From NCBI GenBank assembly GCA_013002305.1, contig JABDKG010000068.1, positions 1-46,887 on the forward strand: a DNA stretch of 46,887 bases. The letters are read 5' to 3'. Below, piece by piece: positions 15,947 through 26,104 of the stretch. The notes beneath the pieces were generated by a model that was given only the letters and a program-made list of their open reading frames with translations, searched no databases and was not told the origin of the DNA. Each line of letters begins with the position of its first letter. Position 1 is the first letter of the stretch. A program made the translations under genes and the position numbers. The DNA is from Hellea sp. (GTDB taxonomy: Bacteria; Pseudomonadota; Alphaproteobacteria; Caulobacterales; Maricaulaceae).

Positions 15947-18765
15947 GCGGCCTTGGCCTTTTCGCTAAACTCTAGCACGTCTATAAGCGCGTCTCTTAGT
16001 TTTTTCTTTTGCGTTTTCGTCAATCGACCGCTCGGGCCGGAAACATAAAATGCATCGATTGCGCGGTTCCCGACAACTTCGATATGCGCCGAGAAAATAC
16101 TTATCTTATGCTTTAACAAACAGTCTCCGAGCGCAAATAACAGGCCCGGCCGATCGCGGCCTTCAATTTCAATAATGGTCTGACCCTGCCGGACACCTTT
16201 TTCTATAAACCGGACTTTTGGCGCAATCGGAATTGCGGCCGCGCGGCGGGTAATTTTGACGGTTTGAGGTTTCACATTTGATCGTTTTCCGCTGAGCGCT
16301 TGATGAACTCTGCGCCTAATATTCTCGGTCAGATGATCGTTGAGACGCCCAAAAGCGAGCCCTTGTGAGTTTTGCAAATAAAATACATCCATGACCCGGT
16401 CATTTAGTCCCGTGTGCAAACGCGCCCCGACAATATGGGCGCCGCAAGCCGATATAGCATGGGTGATATCGGAAAAGAGACCGACGCGGTCTCGGGTCAA
16501 AACCCAAAGCTCGGTAACGTCCTGGGGGCGATGTACCCTAGTATGGACACCACTATCCAGACCGCTTTCAATGATGCTGTCATAGAACCTGCTATGGCGG
16601 ACAAGGGCCGTCATGGAAAAACCAGTCCAATAAGCATCACCAAGCTCATCCGTGACAGGCACAATCCGATCCCTCATGGCATCTGATAAATGTTCGTTGA
16701 ACTGTTCGCGCGCAGCATCGGCCTTGGCCGCTGGTTCCAGGCTGGCTTTGCCATCAAGAAAAGCAGCCGTTGCGAGATAAAGCTCGCGCAGCAAACTCCC
16801 TTTCCAGTCATTCCAAATGCCCGGGCCGACCGACTTAATATCGACCACAGTTAAAACGTAAAGCATCTGCAGACGTTTCAACGAGCCTATCAATTTACCA
16901 AATTCGGCGATGGTTTCCGGGTTGGAGATATCCCGCCTCTGCGCGGTTTCGCTCATATCGAGATGACGCCGAACCAGCCAAGACACATTGTCCTTGATTT
17001 CTTTGGACATGTTGAGCCGACGGCAGGCCTTGCGCGCGAGCTGCGCGCCTTCGATACATTGATCGCCTTTGCCTTTTCCTGTGTCGTGTAGAAGACAAGC
17101 CAAATACATGCTGAGGCGTTCTTCGTCCGAGAAACTCGTGACAATTTTGGTGAGCTCGGGGTGAATTTCGGCCAGATCACCAGTTTCCAAATCATTATAA
17201 TTATTGACCAGCTGCAAAGTATGCTCATCGACTGTAAATGCGTGGTGCATATTAAACTGAGTGCGCGCGACAATGCCGCCAAATTCCTGAAGATAGCGGC
17301 CTAAGACGCCACCTTCATTCATAACTTTAAGGGTCGCAAACGGTGCTTTAGTGTCCAGTAATATCCGTTTGAATATTTCGGTATTTTCCGGATCACGGCG
17401 GAAATTATTGTCAATCAAATTTTGGCGAAAATTAATCGCCGACAAAGCATCCGGATGAATGTCCAAATTTCTTTTCCCGGCCAGTTCAAATAGTTGCAAA
17501 ATGAGTGATGGTCGCTCACGAAGCTGCATCGGATCATCAAACATTAACCGCCCATGATCGAGGACGAAATCGGGTTCATCTAATTTGCGTCGCGAATTCG
17601 GTAATAGCGCATCGAGCCCTTTGGGAAGGCGTAGAGAGTTTTCTGCTTCAAGCTTGGCGCATGCAATCCGGGTTAATGCCCCGACCTCCCGGGCATTGCG
17701 GAAATATTCACGCATAAATCCTTCGACGGCTTCCTCGACCGGTCCCGATGCATAGCCCATCTTGCGGGCCAAAGCCGTTTGCTTGTCAAAGCTCAAAGTT
17801 TCAGATGCTCGTCCGGATTCAAGATGGAGCTGGATACGGGCGCGCCATAGAAAGTCAGCGGCGCGCTCAAACCGGGTCGCGGCCTTTTTGTCAAAGAGAC
17901 CCATCGAGACATAGTTTGAGGATTTCTGCGCATCGATGATCTCTCCGTCGGTATCGAGAAAACGTGCAATCCAGTAGAGTACGTGCAAATCACGAAGCCC
18001 GCCTTTGCCTTCTTTAATATTCGGTTCGATAACATATCGAGAATTTCCGGCGCGGTCGTGGCGAATATCTCGCTCTTTTAGCTTGGCGGCAATATAATTT
18101 CGGCCCTTGCCGCGCGTTATATTGCGGCGAAATTTTTTGAATAACTTCTCCGCGAGGAGCTGATCACCGCATATATAGCGCAAATCCAAAAGCGCCGTCA
18201 GGATGGTTTGATCGGTTTTGGCCAGCTGGATGTTCTGATCAATGGTTCGGATCGATTGCCCGACTTTCAGCCCCAAATCCCAAAGCATATAGAGTATATA
18301 TTCGGTTACGCTGCTGGCATATTCCTCGCCCTTTTTATCGGGCACTAAAAATAAAAGATCGAGGTCGGAATGGGGTGCCATTTCACGGCGGCCGAAGCCG
18401 CCCACACTGCAAACGGTCATATCCGAGATTTTACTTTCAGGCTTTTCGACCACAAAATCAGTCGTGAAATGATACAGCGCGACCACGATCTTATCGTGAA
18501 TGGTGGCGATAACCTGCGCGGTTTCTGTTCCGCCAAGCCGCCCTAGTTCAAATTTCTGATAAGCGCTCTCCAGGCCTTCTTGGCGCGCCTGCTTAAGCGC
18601 TTCTAATATTTGCGGGCGGTTTTTTTTCGGATCATCCCCATACTGAGCGAGGTCTTTGAGCAGCGACTTTGAACTGACACCGCTTTTGGGTGCGCCGGCC
18701 CGTGCCGGGATCGCGTCTTTTGCCGGCGCCTTAGGCTTACGTTTGAATATGGGACGACGCGACAT
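15943..18765 (-). CDS. glnD: Bifunctional uridylyltransferase/uridylyl-removing enzyme
   Basis: 940 residues. The nucleotidyltransferase domain has GGFGR (122-126) and SDLDLLFL (133-140). A central HD domain (FTVDEHTLQLVNNYND, then LACLLHDTGKGKGDQ) removes UMP. Two ACT domains close the protein (ELWVLTRDRVGLFSDITHA and IIEIEGRDRPGLLFALGDCL) and sense glutamine. GlnD modifies PII proteins according to nitrogen status. It starts 2 nt after the mutS stop. The first roughly 50 residues are basic and variable. Confidence 0.96.
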   Translation of the reverse strand: MSRRPIFKRKPKAPAKDAIPARAGAPKSGVSSKSLLKDLAQYGDDPKKNRPQILEALKQARQEGLESAYQKFELGRLGGTETAQVIATIHDKIVVALYHFTTDFVVEKPESKISDMTVCSVGGFGRREMAPHSDLDLLFLVPDKKGEEYASSVTEYILYMLWDLGLKVGQSIRTIDQNIQLAKTDQTILTALLDLRYICGDQLLAEKLFKKFRRNITRGKGRNYIAAKLKERDIRHDRAGNSRYVIEPNIKEGKGGLRDLHVLYWIARFLDTDGEIIDAQKSSNYVSMGLFDKKAATRFERAADFLWRARIQLHLESGRASETLSFDKQTALARKMGYASGPVEEAVEGFMREYFRNAREVGALTRIACAKLEAENSLRLPKGLDALLPNSRRKLDEPDFVLDHGRLMFDDPMQLRERPSLILQLFELAGKRNLDIHPDALSAINFRQNLIDNNFRRDPENTEIFKRILLDTKAPFATLKVMNEGGVLGRYLQEFGGIVARTQFNMHHAFTVDEHTLQLVNNYNDLETGDLAEIHPELTKIVTSFSDEERLSMYLACLLHDTGKGKGDQCIEGAQLARKACRRLNMSKEIKDNVSWLVRRHLDMSETAQRRDISNPETIAEFGKLIGSLKRLQMLYVLTVVDIKSVGPGIWNDWKGSLLRELYLATAAFLDGKASLEPAAKADAAREQFNEHLSDAMRDRIVPVTDELGDAYWTGFSMTALVRHSRFYDSIIESGLDSGVHTRVHRPQDVTELWVLTRDRVGLFSDITHAISACGAHIVGARLHTGLNDRVMDVFYLQNSQGLAFGRLNDHLTENIRRRVHQALSGKRSNVKPQTVKITRRAAAIPIAPKVRFIEKGVRQGQTIIEIEGRDRPGLLFALGDCLLKHKISIFSAHIEVVGNRAIDAFYVSGPSGRLTKTQKKKLRDALIDVLEFSEKAKAA

Positions 18766-18767
18766 GG

Positions 18768-21458
18768 TTAGGAGTTTTTCTGCTTGATCTTAAGATCATA
18801 TAGAAGATCCAGCGCGGCTCTCGGGGTCAACTCATCTACGTCAAGTTGCTCGATTATCTTATCAATTTCAGACGGCTCCTTTGTGATGATGGACTGGTTG
18901 CTTGCAAATAGCGGAAGATTGCCAAGCTGGTCCTGAGTGCTGTCATGATTGTCTTCAAGCTGTGATAAGACATCGCGCGCGCGCGCAATGGCCGCCTGCG
19001 GCAGACCCGCAAGTTTCGCGACCTGAACGCCGTAGGATTTGTCCGCCGCGCCGGGCTGTACATCATGCAGGAAAATCAATTCTCCGTCCCATTCTTTGGC
19101 GCGCAAACAGGCATTGGAGACATGGTCCAGCTGCTCGGCCAGATCTGTTAATTCATGATAATGTGTCGCGAATAAGGCCCGAGAGCCGTTGATTTCATGG
19201 AGATGCTCGGCTGTCGCCCAGGCAATAGAGAGACCGTCAAAAGTCGCCGTACCCCGTCCAATCTCATCAAGAATGATGAAGCTGCGCGCGCTGGACAGGT
19301 TTAAAATTGCGGCGGTTTCGATCATCTCGGTCATAAAAGTAGACCGGCCTTTGGACAAATCATCCGACGCGCCGACCCGGGAATAGAGACTGTCAGCGAT
19401 CCCGATTTTGGCACTTAGTGCCGGGACAAAACCGCCGGCCTGAGCCAATATAAACATCAAAGCATTTTGACGCAGATAGGTCGATTTACCGGCCATATTG
19501 GGCCCGGTTATCAGAGTCAAACGCGGGCCGCTTATGCCGCTCGCATCCAGACGGCAATCATTTGCAGTAAATGTTCCGGCCTGTTTTTTAAGCGCGTATT
19601 CGACAACCGGATGACGTCCGCCCATGATTTCAAAATCAAGACTATCATTGACTTCTGGCCGGACCGCTTTGTTTTCCTGCGCCCAGATGGCCAGCGCGCT
19701 ATAGACATCGATGCGGGCCAACGCGGATGCCGCCAATCGCAACGGATCGGCGAGCCCCGTGATCCGGGAGGTAAACTCGCGGAAAATCTCAATCTCAAGG
19801 GCGGCTGCCTTTTCGGCTGCGCCGGAAATTTTTCTATCTAGCTCAGCCAGTTCTGTGGTTGTAAAGCGAATGCCGCTGACCAGTGTCTGGCGGTGAATAA
19901 ATGGACTATCCGCCGCTTTAGAGAGCATTTGATCGGCATATCTCGGCGTCACTTCGATAAAATAGCCGAGCACATTATTATGCTTGATTTTCAGGCTCGG
20001 CACATTCGCTTGTCTGGCATAATCCGCTTGCAGCCCCGCGACGATGCGCCGGCTATTATCGCGAAGCTTTCGCAGCTCATCCAGACCTGCATTCCAGCCT
20101 GCACGGATGAAGCCGCCGTCACGGGTCAGCATCGGTACTTCATCTTTGAAGGCTTTTTCAATATCGGCCAGTAACGATTGCAGCGCCAAGTTCTTGTCGA
20201 GGTCCATCTGATCGGCCGCAGATTTTAAATTCTCAAAATGTTTCGCGTCTTCATGTTGCGATAATGTGCCGGAGATAAATCCAGCCGTCGTCAGAGCCTG
20301 TTTGACACTTCTAATATCGCGCGGCCCGCCCCGATCCAGTGACAGGCGGCTCACGGCGCGGGCTAAATCATGGCTTTGGCGTAGACTGTCTCGCACTGTT
20401 TCGGCCAGTATCGAGCTTTCCAAAAAACAACCGACCGCATCATGGCGTCGCCTTATGGCAGAAAGATCCACGAGGGGCCGATTAAGATAGTCGGTCAATA
20501 GGCGTGCGCCGGGTCCTGTGATGGTACGATCAAGGACAGACAGAAGGGACCCTTGGCGTGCGCCCTTTTGAGTCCGGTCGATTTCAAGACTGGCCCGGGT
20601 TGCGGGGTCGATCGCCATGAAACCTGTCGCCGATCTCTGCCTTAAGGGTGATAGCCGTACCGGGTTTCCGGCTTGAGTGAGCTCAAGATAATCGAGGAGT
20701 GCACCGGCGGCTGAAATTTCTGGTTTGGAGAAATTGCCCAAACCGTCAAGGCTCTTGAGTTTAAACATGCTTAGCAGTTGCCGCTCGGCGCTTTTAGGAT
20801 CAAATTTGGTTTTGGGCAGCGGGGTCAAGGCCGCGTCGGCAATCCCTATGGCGGACAGAAATTCCGGGGTTTGATAAAGCGCTTCCGGCAAAAGCACTTC
20901 TCGCGGCCCGAGCGCGGCAATTTCGCTGGTAAGTCGATGCTCATCGACGGCGCAAACTTGAAAACTGCCATCAGACACGTCGGCCCAGCTTATGGCGTAA
21001 TCGCCGGTCAAGGTTTTTGACAGGCTAAGAATATAATTAGTGCCGCGCGCATCAAGCAAGGCGTCCTCGGTTAAGGTGCCGGGCGTAACAGTCCGGACGA
21101 CTTCGCGCCGTACAACCGATTTAGATCCGCGTTTTTTGGCTTCGGCCGGGCTCTCGGTCTGCTCACAAACTGCGACCCGGAAGCCTCTTTTAATCAGGCG
21201 CTGAAGGTAGGTTTCGGCGGCATGTACCGGGACGCCGCACATGGGGATATCCGTGCCTTGATGCTTACCGCGTTTGGTCAGTGCAATATCCAGCGCAGCG
21301 GCGGCGCGCACGGCATCATCGAAAAACAACTCATAAAAATCGCCCATACGGTAGAACAGCAAGATGTCCTCACCCACTTCTTGTTTGATGGCCATAAACT
21401 GGGCCATCATCGGAGTGACTTTGGTTGCCTTTGCGGATTTATCCACCGGTGCGTTCAT
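18768..21458 (-). CDS. mutS: DNA mismatch repair protein MutS
   Basis: 896 residues. The mismatch-contacting F41-Y42-E43 is in RMGDFYELFFDDA. The connector, lever and clamp domains follow. The ATPase has Walker A TGPNMAGKSTYLRQ, Walker B FIILDEIGRGTATFDG and the dimerising helix-turn-helix (YGVQVAKLAGLPQAAIARA). It recognises mispairs and recruits MutL; mutL is not in the window. The length is usual for alphaproteobacterial MutS. It lies 49 nt after the AmpG-like gene. Confidence 0.97.
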   Translation of the reverse strand: MNAPVDKSAKATKVTPMMAQFMAIKQEVGEDILLFYRMGDFYELFFDDAVRAAAALDIALTKRGKHQGTDIPMCGVPVHAAETYLQRLIKRGFRVAVCEQTESPAEAKKRGSKSVVRREVVRTVTPGTLTEDALLDARGTNYILSLSKTLTGDYAISWADVSDGSFQVCAVDEHRLTSEIAALGPREVLLPEALYQTPEFLSAIGIADAALTPLPKTKFDPKSAERQLLSMFKLKSLDGLGNFSKPEISAAGALLDYLELTQAGNPVRLSPLRQRSATGFMAIDPATRASLEIDRTQKGARQGSLLSVLDRTITGPGARLLTDYLNRPLVDLSAIRRRHDAVGCFLESSILAETVRDSLRQSHDLARAVSRLSLDRGGPRDIRSVKQALTTAGFISGTLSQHEDAKHFENLKSAADQMDLDKNLALQSLLADIEKAFKDEVPMLTRDGGFIRAGWNAGLDELRKLRDNSRRIVAGLQADYARQANVPSLKIKHNNVLGYFIEVTPRYADQMLSKAADSPFIHRQTLVSGIRFTTTELAELDRKISGAAEKAAALEIEIFREFTSRITGLADPLRLAASALARIDVYSALAIWAQENKAVRPEVNDSLDFEIMGGRHPVVEYALKKQAGTFTANDCRLDASGISGPRLTLITGPNMAGKSTYLRQNALMFILAQAGGFVPALSAKIGIADSLYSRVGASDDLSKGRSTFMTEMIETAAILNLSSARSFIILDEIGRGTATFDGLSIAWATAEHLHEINGSRALFATHYHELTDLAEQLDHVSNACLRAKEWDGELIFLHDVQPGAADKSYGVQVAKLAGLPQAAIARARDVLSQLEDNHDSTQDQLGNLPLFASNQSIITKEPSEIDKIIEQLDVDELTPRAALDLLYDLKIKQKNS

Positions 21459-21507
21459 CTTGGTTTTTTTGCCGATAAGTGGGCGAGTCGCAAGGCCTGT
21501 GAAGCGA

Positions 21508-23091
21508 TTACTCTTCCCGGCCTGCCATAATCTTGTCGGTAAACCCGTTTAGCCAAGTGAAAATTACCAGAATAAGGGCAGGAATACCAAATAGGGCTGT
21601 CACGATGAAAAAAGCCTCATATCCGATTTTGTCAGCCAGGACCCCGGAAAACCCGGCGAGACTTTTGCCGTAAAATGCAAATAGTGAGCTGAATAATGCA
21701 TATTGCGAGGCCGAAAATTTCCGGTTGGTCATAATTGACATGAAGGCGATGAATACAGAGCCAGCGAAACCGGCGGCGATATTATCGGCACCAATCGTAA
21801 CCAATAAGTAGTAGGCTTTGGGCGCGCTAATAGTCGCAAGCCAAGCAAATGCCAGATTGGTAATAATCGTCAAAACCGCGCCAGCGATCAGAGCTTTCGC
21901 AAGGCCATATTTCGTCGCCGCCCAGCCACCGAGAAAGGCACCGAATATCAACACTGAAATTCCGAACACGCCTTTGATAGACCCGATCGTCGTTTCGGAA
22001 TAGCCCAGATCTACGTAAAGCGGCCCCGCCATCACGCCCATGGTCGTATCGCTGATCCGATAGGTCGCAACGATCGCCAAAACCGCCAAAGACATCCAAC
22101 CGGTGCGCCTGACAATATCGGCAAAGTCGCCTAATATGGGGATAGAGAAAGTGGAGCTGACGTTAAGTTTGTTCCGCCCGAGTGTTAAAAAGTAGACGGC
22201 AGCTAAAAACGGTAAGCACAAGATGAATATGAAAAATCCCGCCCCCATTCTCGTGTGATATTTTGCCGGAAACAAACTCATAAATGACGTAAATATTTCG
22301 GCGACATAGCCGGCGAATACACGCAAATAACCGCCATCTTTCAGTCCGAAATAGAAAAAGGCACCAATGAGCGCTAAAAACGCCAATCCTTTGAACAGGG
22401 CGGGCAACATATTGGAGGTTTTAAATACGTTTTTTTGGATGTCTGGATTTGTTGGTTCTCCAGCCCACAACGTCGTCGACGCGCCAATAATGGCAATGAT
22501 ACCTAATACGATGTAAGCGCCTTGATAACCCGATAAATCAGCAATCAATAGCCCGCCCGAAACGGCCATTATCATACCCAGACGATAACCGAGCTGATAA
22601 ACTGCCGACATCATAGCCTGTTCTTCATTGGCGGCGCTGTCGACTCGCCAAGCATCGACGCAAATATCCAGCGTAGCCGATGATAGTGCAATTAGGACGG
22701 CGCAAACGGCTACATTGGCCAAATTTGTGCCGGGATCTTGGAAACTCATCGCCAGCATAGCGAGCGCCGTTGCCAGTATGGAAAATAATGTCCAGCCGCG
22801 TCGATTGCCGAGCCAGCTGGAAAAGCCTGGAATTGAAAACCGGTCCACCAAAGGCGCCCAAAGAAATTTCAGTGAATATGCAAAACCGACCCAAACGAAA
22901 AACCCGATCGCGCTTCGGCTGACATCTTCCGTGCGAAGCCACATCGACAAGACTTGATAAACCAACATGATCGGAAGGCCGGCACTAAAACCCAGCCCTA
23001 ACATAGCCGCCATTTTGCGGCTGGTCGCAATTTGAGATATTAGAAAAAACTCGTCGAGTTTTTTGACGGAAGCGGCAAGCGTGTTTGGCAT
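21508..23091 (-). CDS. AmpG-like muropeptide permease (MFS)
   Basis: 527 residues with about 14 membrane segments. The N-terminal RKMAAMLGLGFSAGLPIMLV, then VGFAYSLKFLWAPLVDRF and SATLDICVDAWRVD, are AmpG signatures, for permeases that import GlcNAc-anhydroMurNAc peptides for wall recycling. A long insertion around the middle (YVAEIFTSFMSLFPAKYHTR) separates the two halves. In some bacteria this transporter feeds beta-lactamase induction; the BlaI/M56 pair in this window is about 17 kb away and no link is shown. It is the first of the run with mutS-glnD-murJ. Confidence 0.85.
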   Translation of the reverse strand: MPNTLAASVKKLDEFFLISQIATSRKMAAMLGLGFSAGLPIMLVYQVLSMWLRTEDVSRSAIGFFVWVGFAYSLKFLWAPLVDRFSIPGFSSWLGNRRGWTLFSILATALAMLAMSFQDPGTNLANVAVCAVLIALSSATLDICVDAWRVDSAANEEQAMMSAVYQLGYRLGMIMAVSGGLLIADLSGYQGAYIVLGIIAIIGASTTLWAGEPTNPDIQKNVFKTSNMLPALFKGLAFLALIGAFFYFGLKDGGYLRVFAGYVAEIFTSFMSLFPAKYHTRMGAGFFIFILCLPFLAAVYFLTLGRNKLNVSSTFSIPILGDFADIVRRTGWMSLAVLAIVATYRISDTTMGVMAGPLYVDLGYSETTIGSIKGVFGISVLIFGAFLGGWAATKYGLAKALIAGAVLTIITNLAFAWLATISAPKAYYLLVTIGADNIAAGFAGSVFIAFMSIMTNRKFSASQYALFSSLFAFYGKSLAGFSGVLADKIGYEAFFIVTALFGIPALILVIFTWLNGFTDKIMAGREE

Positions 23092-23149
23092 GCTATTGCA
23101 TAGCCAAGATCATAGCTGAATGTCTATAGATTGGCTGCGTCAGCTTTGT

Positions 23150-24352
23150 TTAGCTTGCGATTTTTTCGGGTGCAAGCTCGGTATGAGTCCGGACCATAGC
23201 CGATAATTCTTCGGCGGAAACCGGCTTGGTCATGAAGTCATTCATACCGCTGTCAAAACAAGCATTGCGATCGTCGTCAAATGCGTTGGCGGTGAGGGCG
23301 ACAATCGGAAGCTTCTTGGCATTAAAGCCCATGGCGCGAATTTTACGGGTAGCTTCCAATCCGTCCATATTTGGCATGCGCATATCCATAAATATCAGGT
23401 GATAGGTCGAATTTTTGACGGCCTCGACGGCAAGAGCGCCGTCTTCAACCACGTCACAATGGCATCCTTCTGCTTCAAGTAGGGTGCGTGTCAACAGGGC
23501 GTTAATAGCATTATCTTCGGCAAGAAGAACGCGGATTTGATCTCCGGGTTTAATAGTCGGCGCAGATGGTACGTCTTCGACCTGATCGGTTTCGCCGGTT
23601 TGCGTTTCGCCTTCAGCTTCAACGCCGACAGCTTTGGCTATCACAGCATCGCGCCAATTATTTCCGAGAATAGCATCACCATTTTCAATTGGCAGTGGAC
23701 GCCGCTCAAATGCACGTTCTTCCGGAGCGGTTTCTTGTGCCGGAGTTAGCGCCGGGGGCGGTGTACTTTCGACTTGCGGCGCTGCGGCAGCATCCGAAGC
23801 GACTTCTGTTTCCACCGGCGTTTCCGCAGGTACTGGGGCAGGCGCCGGTGCTGGCGCTGCTGGTTCGATCGGGGCCGGCTCAGCGGCTACAGGAGCAGCT
23901 AGTGCGGGCTCGGGTTGCGGTGCGGCCTCAGCGGGTGCTGGCGCGGCCTCTTGTACAGGCGCGGCTTGAGCGGCTGGCTGTGTTTCTGTTTGTGCTGGAG
24001 CCGGGCTGACGGGATTTGCGCCAAATTGATGGGTCACCGGCGCTGCGGCGTAAGAAGTGACGTCGCGGGCCATGGCGAGCGCTGTTCCGTCACCCATTGT
24101 ACATTCCATCCAGTCATAAACGGTTTCGCCGCCTTCGGCGCGCGGTATGCGTGATTCAAATCGGGACATCTCGCCGGGCGTTTTTGGATTTGGCCAGCCT
24201 TGGATAGGATTTCCGGTCCAGCTTTCAATCGATCCACCATAGAGCTGCAAAAAAGCTGAGTTCACGACCATTATCCGGCCATGGCTGTCGCGTTTGATCA
24301 TGGGGTCCGCCCAAGACCACATTTGCGCTGCAAAGATATGATCGTTTGACAT
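23150..24352 (-). CDS. PAS-(Ala/Pro linker)-receiver domain protein without kinase
   Basis: 400 residues. Residues 1-100 form a PAS-like domain (WADPMIKRDSHGRIMVVNSA, FLQLYGGSIESWTGNPI) of the sort found at the start of hybrid histidine kinases. Residues 102-215 are a low-complexity Ala/Pro/Glu linker. A receiver domain spans about 272-392, with acidic pair E279-D280, phospho-acceptor D323 (FMDMRMPNMDG), T354 and K376. No H-box or ATPase motifs (N, G1, G2) are present, so it cannot phosphorylate itself. It looks like a hybrid kinase whose catalytic core was lost and replaced by a flexible linker. It may act as a phosphate sink or a sensor-coupled adaptor. Confidence 0.85.
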   Translation of the reverse strand: MSNDHIFAAQMWSWADPMIKRDSHGRIMVVNSAFLQLYGGSIESWTGNPIQGWPNPKTPGEMSRFESRIPRAEGGETVYDWMECTMGDGTALAMARDVTSYAAAPVTHQFGANPVSPAPAQTETQPAAQAAPVQEAAPAPAEAAPQPEPALAAPVAAEPAPIEPAAPAPAPAPVPAETPVETEVASDAAAAPQVESTPPPALTPAQETAPEERAFERRPLPIENGDAILGNNWRDAVIAKAVGVEAEGETQTGETDQVEDVPSAPTIKPGDQIRVLLAEDNAINALLTRTLLEAEGCHCDVVEDGALAVEAVKNSTYHLIFMDMRMPNMDGLEATRKIRAMGFNAKKLPIVALTANAFDDDRNACFDSGMNDFMTKPVSAEELSAMVRTHTELAPEKIAS

Positions 24353-24513
24353 AAGTGCCTCTCATCCCGGATTTGGGTCCATTTAGAGGGCATAGTTAGT
24401 AATTAGTCTAAAAATTCTATTACCAAAACGGGGCTTTTTCGCCTTATCTGCGAATTAATTGACGCAAAAATCAAATTATAGAGTCCCATTTGGCCCAAAT
24501 CTTACAGAAATCT

Positions 24514-26055
24514 CTAAAATGTGCGCGCCCGGGAGCTGCTTTGTGATGACTTAAGGCCTTTTCGGGCTCTTCGCAGTGATAAAGCCTCGGCAATATGCAG
24601 CCGGTGGATTGATTCTGATTCGGCAAGGTCTGCGAGCGTGCGGGCAAGCCGTAATATACGGTGATATCCCCGGGCCGTCAGATCCAGCGTTTCAGCCGCC
24701 TGAATAAGTAATTTGCGGCCATCATAGGACGGCTCCGCGACATGCTCTAGCCGAGCTTGCGGAAGCTCCGTATTGGTCATACCGCCATTACGGTCCAATT
24801 GAATTTCGCGCGCGCGTTCGACCCGTTGGGCTATGTCGGCAGTACCTTCTTTGGCGGGCGGCAAAGCCAGATCCGCCGGCGTAACGGCCGGGACATCGAT
24901 CTGAATATCCATCCGGTCCATAAAGGGGCCTGAAATCCGGGCCTGATAATTAATCGCACAGCGTTCGCCGCGCTGGCAGGCAACGCCGTTTGCCCCCGCC
25001 GTACCGCAGCGGCACGGATTCATCGCCGCGATTAATTGAAAGCGCGCCGGATAGGTGATGTGCGCATTAGCTCTGGCAACTGAAATTTCTCCGGTTTCCA
25101 GCGGCTGCCGCAAACTATCAAGGACCTGGGCGGTAAATTCTGGAAGCTCATCAAGAAAAAGAACGCCGCGATGGGCCAGAGAAGCTTCGCCCGGCTTGGC
25201 TTTCGCGCCGCCGCCAACCATGGCGGCCATGGATGCAGAATGATGCGGGTCGCGAAAAGGTCGTTCCCGCGAGATTTGGCCTCGGTTAAGCAACCCCGCG
25301 ACACTATGGATCATCGAGACATCTAATAATTCCTGAGATGTCAAAGGCGGTAACAGGCCCGCCAGCCGAGCTGCCAGCATGGATTTGCCGGAGCCGGGCG
25401 GCCCGACCATCAGCATATTGTGGCCGCCAGCCGCCGCGACTTCCAAAGCGCGCTTGGCGGTTTCCTGCCCGCGTACATCGCGAATATCGATTGTCTGGCT
25501 TTTCTCTAAAAGTTCGCCCGGCTGGGGCCGCGACAAAATTTGCTGTCCGCGAAAATGATTGATGATTTGCACAAGATTATTCGGTGCCAAAATTGGCAGG
25601 TCACCGGCCCAAGCCGCTTCGGGCCCGTTTTCTTCCGGGCAAATCAGTCCAATGCCTTGAGCGCTTGCCCGAATGGCGGCGGAAAGGGCGCCCGGAACGC
25701 GCGTGATTGATCCGTCCAATGATAATTCGCCTATGGCCGACCATTCCGCAATCGCATCTTCCGGTAATATCCCCATCGCTGCCATCAAGGTTAGCGCAAT
25801 CGGGAGATCAAAATGAGCCCCCTCTTTGGGAAGGTCAGCCGGTGCCAGATTAACGATCGTCCGCTTGAATGGGAGCATAAAGCCCATTGCGGAAAAAGCA
25901 GCTTGGACCCGGTCCCGGCTTTCCGAGACAGCCTTGTCCGGAAGTCCGACAATCGCCAGATTATTGCCCTGCTGCGTCCCGGTGATTTGGACCTGTACGT
26001 CAACTTGCCGGGCTTCGGCGCCTTCAAAAGCAACAGTGGACATACGCGCAGTCAT
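24514..26055 (-). CDS. YifB/ComM-family Mg-chelatase-like AAA+ ATPase
   Basis: 513 residues from ATG 26055 (MTARMSTVAFEGAEARQVDV), which aligns with the family start; an upstream GTG at 26070 is possible. The N-terminal Lon-S5-like domain (NLAIVGLPDKAVSESRDRVQ) precedes Walker A (GPPGSGKS near residues 218-225), the Mg-chelatase signature PFRDPHHSASMAAMVGGG, Walker B LFLDELPEF and the Cys cluster MNPCRCG. ComM is a hexameric helicase that promotes branch migration during natural transformation. A C-terminal sensor-2 domain (RGYHRILRLARTLADL) completes it. Confidence 0.92.
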   Translation of the reverse strand: MTARMSTVAFEGAEARQVDVQVQITGTQQGNNLAIVGLPDKAVSESRDRVQAAFSAMGFMLPFKRTIVNLAPADLPKEGAHFDLPIALTLMAAMGILPEDAIAEWSAIGELSLDGSITRVPGALSAAIRASAQGIGLICPEENGPEAAWAGDLPILAPNNLVQIINHFRGQQILSRPQPGELLEKSQTIDIRDVRGQETAKRALEVAAAGGHNMLMVGPPGSGKSMLAARLAGLLPPLTSQELLDVSMIHSVAGLLNRGQISRERPFRDPHHSASMAAMVGGGAKAKPGEASLAHRGVLFLDELPEFTAQVLDSLRQPLETGEISVARANAHITYPARFQLIAAMNPCRCGTAGANGVACQRGERCAINYQARISGPFMDRMDIQIDVPAVTPADLALPPAKEGTADIAQRVERAREIQLDRNGGMTNTELPQARLEHVAEPSYDGRKLLIQAAETLDLTARGYHRILRLARTLADLAESESIHRLHIAEALSLRRARKGLKSSQSSSRARTF

Positions 26056-26104
26056 ATAGCTATCTATCACGCAAAAAAGAACAAAACAAGAACTTTATGT
26101 TGTA

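Noticed and set aside
23634-24009. Plus-strand frames rich in Gly/Ala/Ser opposite the PAS-REC linker
   Set aside because: They are the mirror of the Ala/Pro-rich linker codons.
24353-24513. Promoter-like TTGACG and TATAGA on the plus strand
   Set aside because: Spacing is only 12 bp and no plus-strand gene follows; the interval otherwise holds nothing I can identify.
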